DNA from: an uncultured Ruminiclostridium sp.
GTDB taxonomy: Bacteria > Bacillota > Clostridia > Oscillospirales > Ruminococcaceae
DNA length: 40,547 bases
Direction: 5' to 3'
Assembly: GCA_949878745.1 (NCBI GenBank)
Contig: CATLBH010000024.1
Location: forward strand, 1-40,547
Below are positions 39,343 through 40,547 of the stretch, in pieces. The position numbers and the translations under genes were made by a program. The notes beneath the pieces are model-generated. The model was not told the DNA's origin, made no database searches, and saw only the letters and a program-made list of their open reading frames with translations. Numbering within the stretch: the first letter of the stretch is position 1; the number at the start of each line of letters is the position of its first letter.

Positions 39343-40074
39343 ATGTCAGGACATTCCAAATGGAGTACCATCAAAAGAAAAAAGGGCGAAAAAGACGGCG
39401 CGAGAGCCAAGGTATTCACTAAGATAAGCCGTGAAATAATCGTCTGCATAAAAGAACACGGCGCCGACCCCGGAAGCAACTCCAAGCTGGCCGCCCTTAT
39501 CACAAAGGCCAAAGCCAACAATATCCCCAACGACAACATAGACCGCCTTATTAAAAAAGCGGCGGGCGAGGGGGACAAAAATAACTACGAAAACTGCGTT
39601 TACGAGGGCTACGGTCCCAACGGCGTAGCCGTGATCGTGGACTGTCTTACCGACAACCGAAACCGCACCGCCGGCGAAATTCGACACTATTTTGACAAAT
39701 TCGGCGGCAATTTAGGCACTACGGGCTGCGTAAGCTTTATGTTCTCCCAAAAGGGTATAATCGTTCTGGACAACGAGGACGAGGACATTGACGAGGACAA
39801 AGCTATGGAAGACATTCTGGAAGCGGGCGGCGACGACTTTTCCTTTGAAGACGGCTGCGTGGAAATAACCACCGATCCCAACACCGTGAGCGAAATAGCG
39901 GAAAAGCTTACCGGAATGGGTTACAAAGTGGTTTCCTCCGAAGCGGAACAGGTGCCTTCCACCTACGTTAAGCTGACGGACGAGGAACAGCTTAAAAAAA
40001 TGGGTCTTCTGTTGGAATCTCTTGATGATAACGACGATGTTCAGAACGTATGGCATAACTGGGAAGAGGAGTAA
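39343..40074 (+). CDS. YebC/PmpR-family protein
   Basis: 243 residues. MSGHSKWSTIKRKKGEKDGA, then KLAALITKAKANNIPNDNID and NNYENCVYEGYGPNGVAVIV are the three-domain YebC signature. It was named a transcriptional regulator; recent work on relatives links it to relief of ribosome stalling. RBS AAAGGAGAATAG. Ends with an acidic tail. Probably the last gene before the terminator at 40316. Confidence 0.93.
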   Translation: MSGHSKWSTIKRKKGEKDGARAKVFTKISREIIVCIKEHGADPGSNSKLAALITKAKANNIPNDNIDRLIKKAAGEGDKNNYENCVYEGYGPNGVAVIVDCLTDNRNRTAGEIRHYFDKFGGNLGTTGCVSFMFSQKGIIVLDNEDEDIDEDKAMEDILEAGGDDFSFEDGCVEITTDPNTVSEIAEKLTGMGYKVVSSEAEQVPSTYVKLTDEEQLKKMGLLLESLDDNDDVQNVWHNWEEE

Positions 40075-40154
40075 GATTCTTCCTTTTGTTACATACGGAA
40101 AATCCGACAGGCTGTAAAAAAATAAAAATCGGCGAAGCCGCGCGATGTCCTTTT

Positions 40155-40218
40155 CGCTTCCTTTTCGGACACCGAAAAGGAAGCGGGGTGTGGGGCAAAG
40201 CCCCACTGCCGCAAGGCA
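40155..40218. repeat. three consecutive hairpins
   Basis: Stem 1 is CGCTTCCTTTTCGG with its complement (14 bp, ACA loop; 40155-40185). Stem 2 is GTGGGGC-AAA-GCCCCAC (40190-40206). Stem 3 is TGCC-GCAA-GGCA (40207-40218), a GNRA tetraloop. The stems follow each other with hardly any spacer. This is the 3' region of yebC; no gene. Confidence 0.75.
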
Positions 40219-40315
40219 AGGGCAAAAAACAAATCAATAATTTGTCGCGTAAAAACAAACGTAAGAAGCCGCTAAGCGGAGCTTCGGAAATAAAAAACAA
40301 TCTTACAGTATAAAA

Positions 40316-40355
40316 CCCGCCAAATCACGTTTTGAAACGGATTTGGCGGGTTTTT
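40316..40355 (+). terminator. strong terminator after yebC
   Basis: CCCGCCAAATC/GATTTGGCGGG, 11 bp, with a further CGTTT/AAACG in the loop, followed by TTTTT. An A-run at 40312-40315 could also let it work for the converging transposase gene. Confidence 0.9.
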
Positions 40356-40436
40356 ACCGTAAGCTTTTTCTTTTATCCCGAAGCGGCAGCTTCGCCCGCT
40401 TCTGACGTTTGTTTTTATACTAATACTAATAACCAA

Positions 40437-40547
40437 TTAAAAACATGACAAAATCCAATCTCTACCGGTAATGCTTTTGATAATATCAAGAGGTAAGGAA
40501 CAAATGGTATCACAAAGCCTTTCAACAACGTTATCAAGAGTTTTAAA
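40437..40547 (-). CDS. IS630-like transposase, C-terminal part (cut by the window edge)
   Basis: The last 36 codons of a minus-strand frame enter from beyond the window: FKTLDNVVERLCDTICSLPL, then IIKSITGRDWI and the stop at 40437-40439. This resembles the terminal region of IS630-family transposases. Just past the stop are TACTAAT repeats (40419-40430) that look like the cap of the palindromic repeats. Whether the gene is intact cannot be seen. Confidence 0.5.
   Translation of the reverse strand, partial: FKTLDNVVERLCDTICSLPLDIIKSITGRDWILSCF

Overview
The window looks like a chromosomal segment of a low-to-mid GC Firmicute of class Clostridia, probably an Oscillospiraceae/Ruminococcaceae-type gut anaerobe. 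The evidence is L27 with a cleavable N-terminal extension next to the Prp protease, YmfF/YmfH, Mini-RNase III, YitT, DegV, and a Tn1549-type conjugative element of the kind common in Clostridia. The assignment rests on gene content only.

Layout. (1) 1-2.5 kb is a mobile-element scrapyard: tRNA-Pro(CGG) followed by tandem scars that each repeat the 5' half of the tRNA, a LacI-like regulator fragment, and an IS3-family element broken by a 160-bp MITE. (2) 2.53-10.14 kb is a decayed Tn1549-like integrative element inside the 3' end of rumA/rlmD. It keeps parA, parB, a deleted DNA-methylase/helicase mega-gene with tnpV nested in another frame, a class I aminoacyl-tRNA-synthetase-like fragment, a HEPN/AbiJ-like cargo gene and the C-terminus of a serine recombinase. 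The C-termini of rumA and the recombinase have been exchanged at the attachment site. (3) 9.8-16.5 kb, minus strand, is housekeeping: rumA, VOC, ASCH, flavodoxin-like reductase, two GNATs, cytidine deaminase, prfB, YdcF. (4) 16.6-20.4 kb holds an intracellular GH26-like glycosidase behind a cre-like operator, marR ending in a second MITE, an SCP2-like protein with a histone-like tail, and a truncated RelE/ParE toxin. (5) 20.5-26.4 kb, plus strand: trmL with an apparent ACG start, degV, and a glycolytic run pgk, pentapeptide protein, tpiA, gpmI. (6) 26.4-28.3 kb: an acyltransferase fragment and a TetR-SDR operon with a visible operator. (7) 28.4-40.1 kb, plus strand: ymfF-ymfH-lgt, a structured 230-bp intergenic element, folD, an alpha/beta hydrolase, rplU-prp-rpmA, GNAT, obgE-mrnC-yitT and yebC. 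The window closes on the C-terminus of an IS630-like transposase.

The least explained signals are non-coding. One is a dispersed family of about 113-bp two-hairpin palindromic repeats (at least five copies) with conserved caps (ATACYAAT...ATTRGTAT) and a conserved linker, but stems that change sequence while keeping pairing. The others are a MITE family with compensatory stem changes, a compact three-way-junction element at 32.3 kb, and the regularly spaced tRNA scars. All calls come from reading the sequence; no database search was possible.
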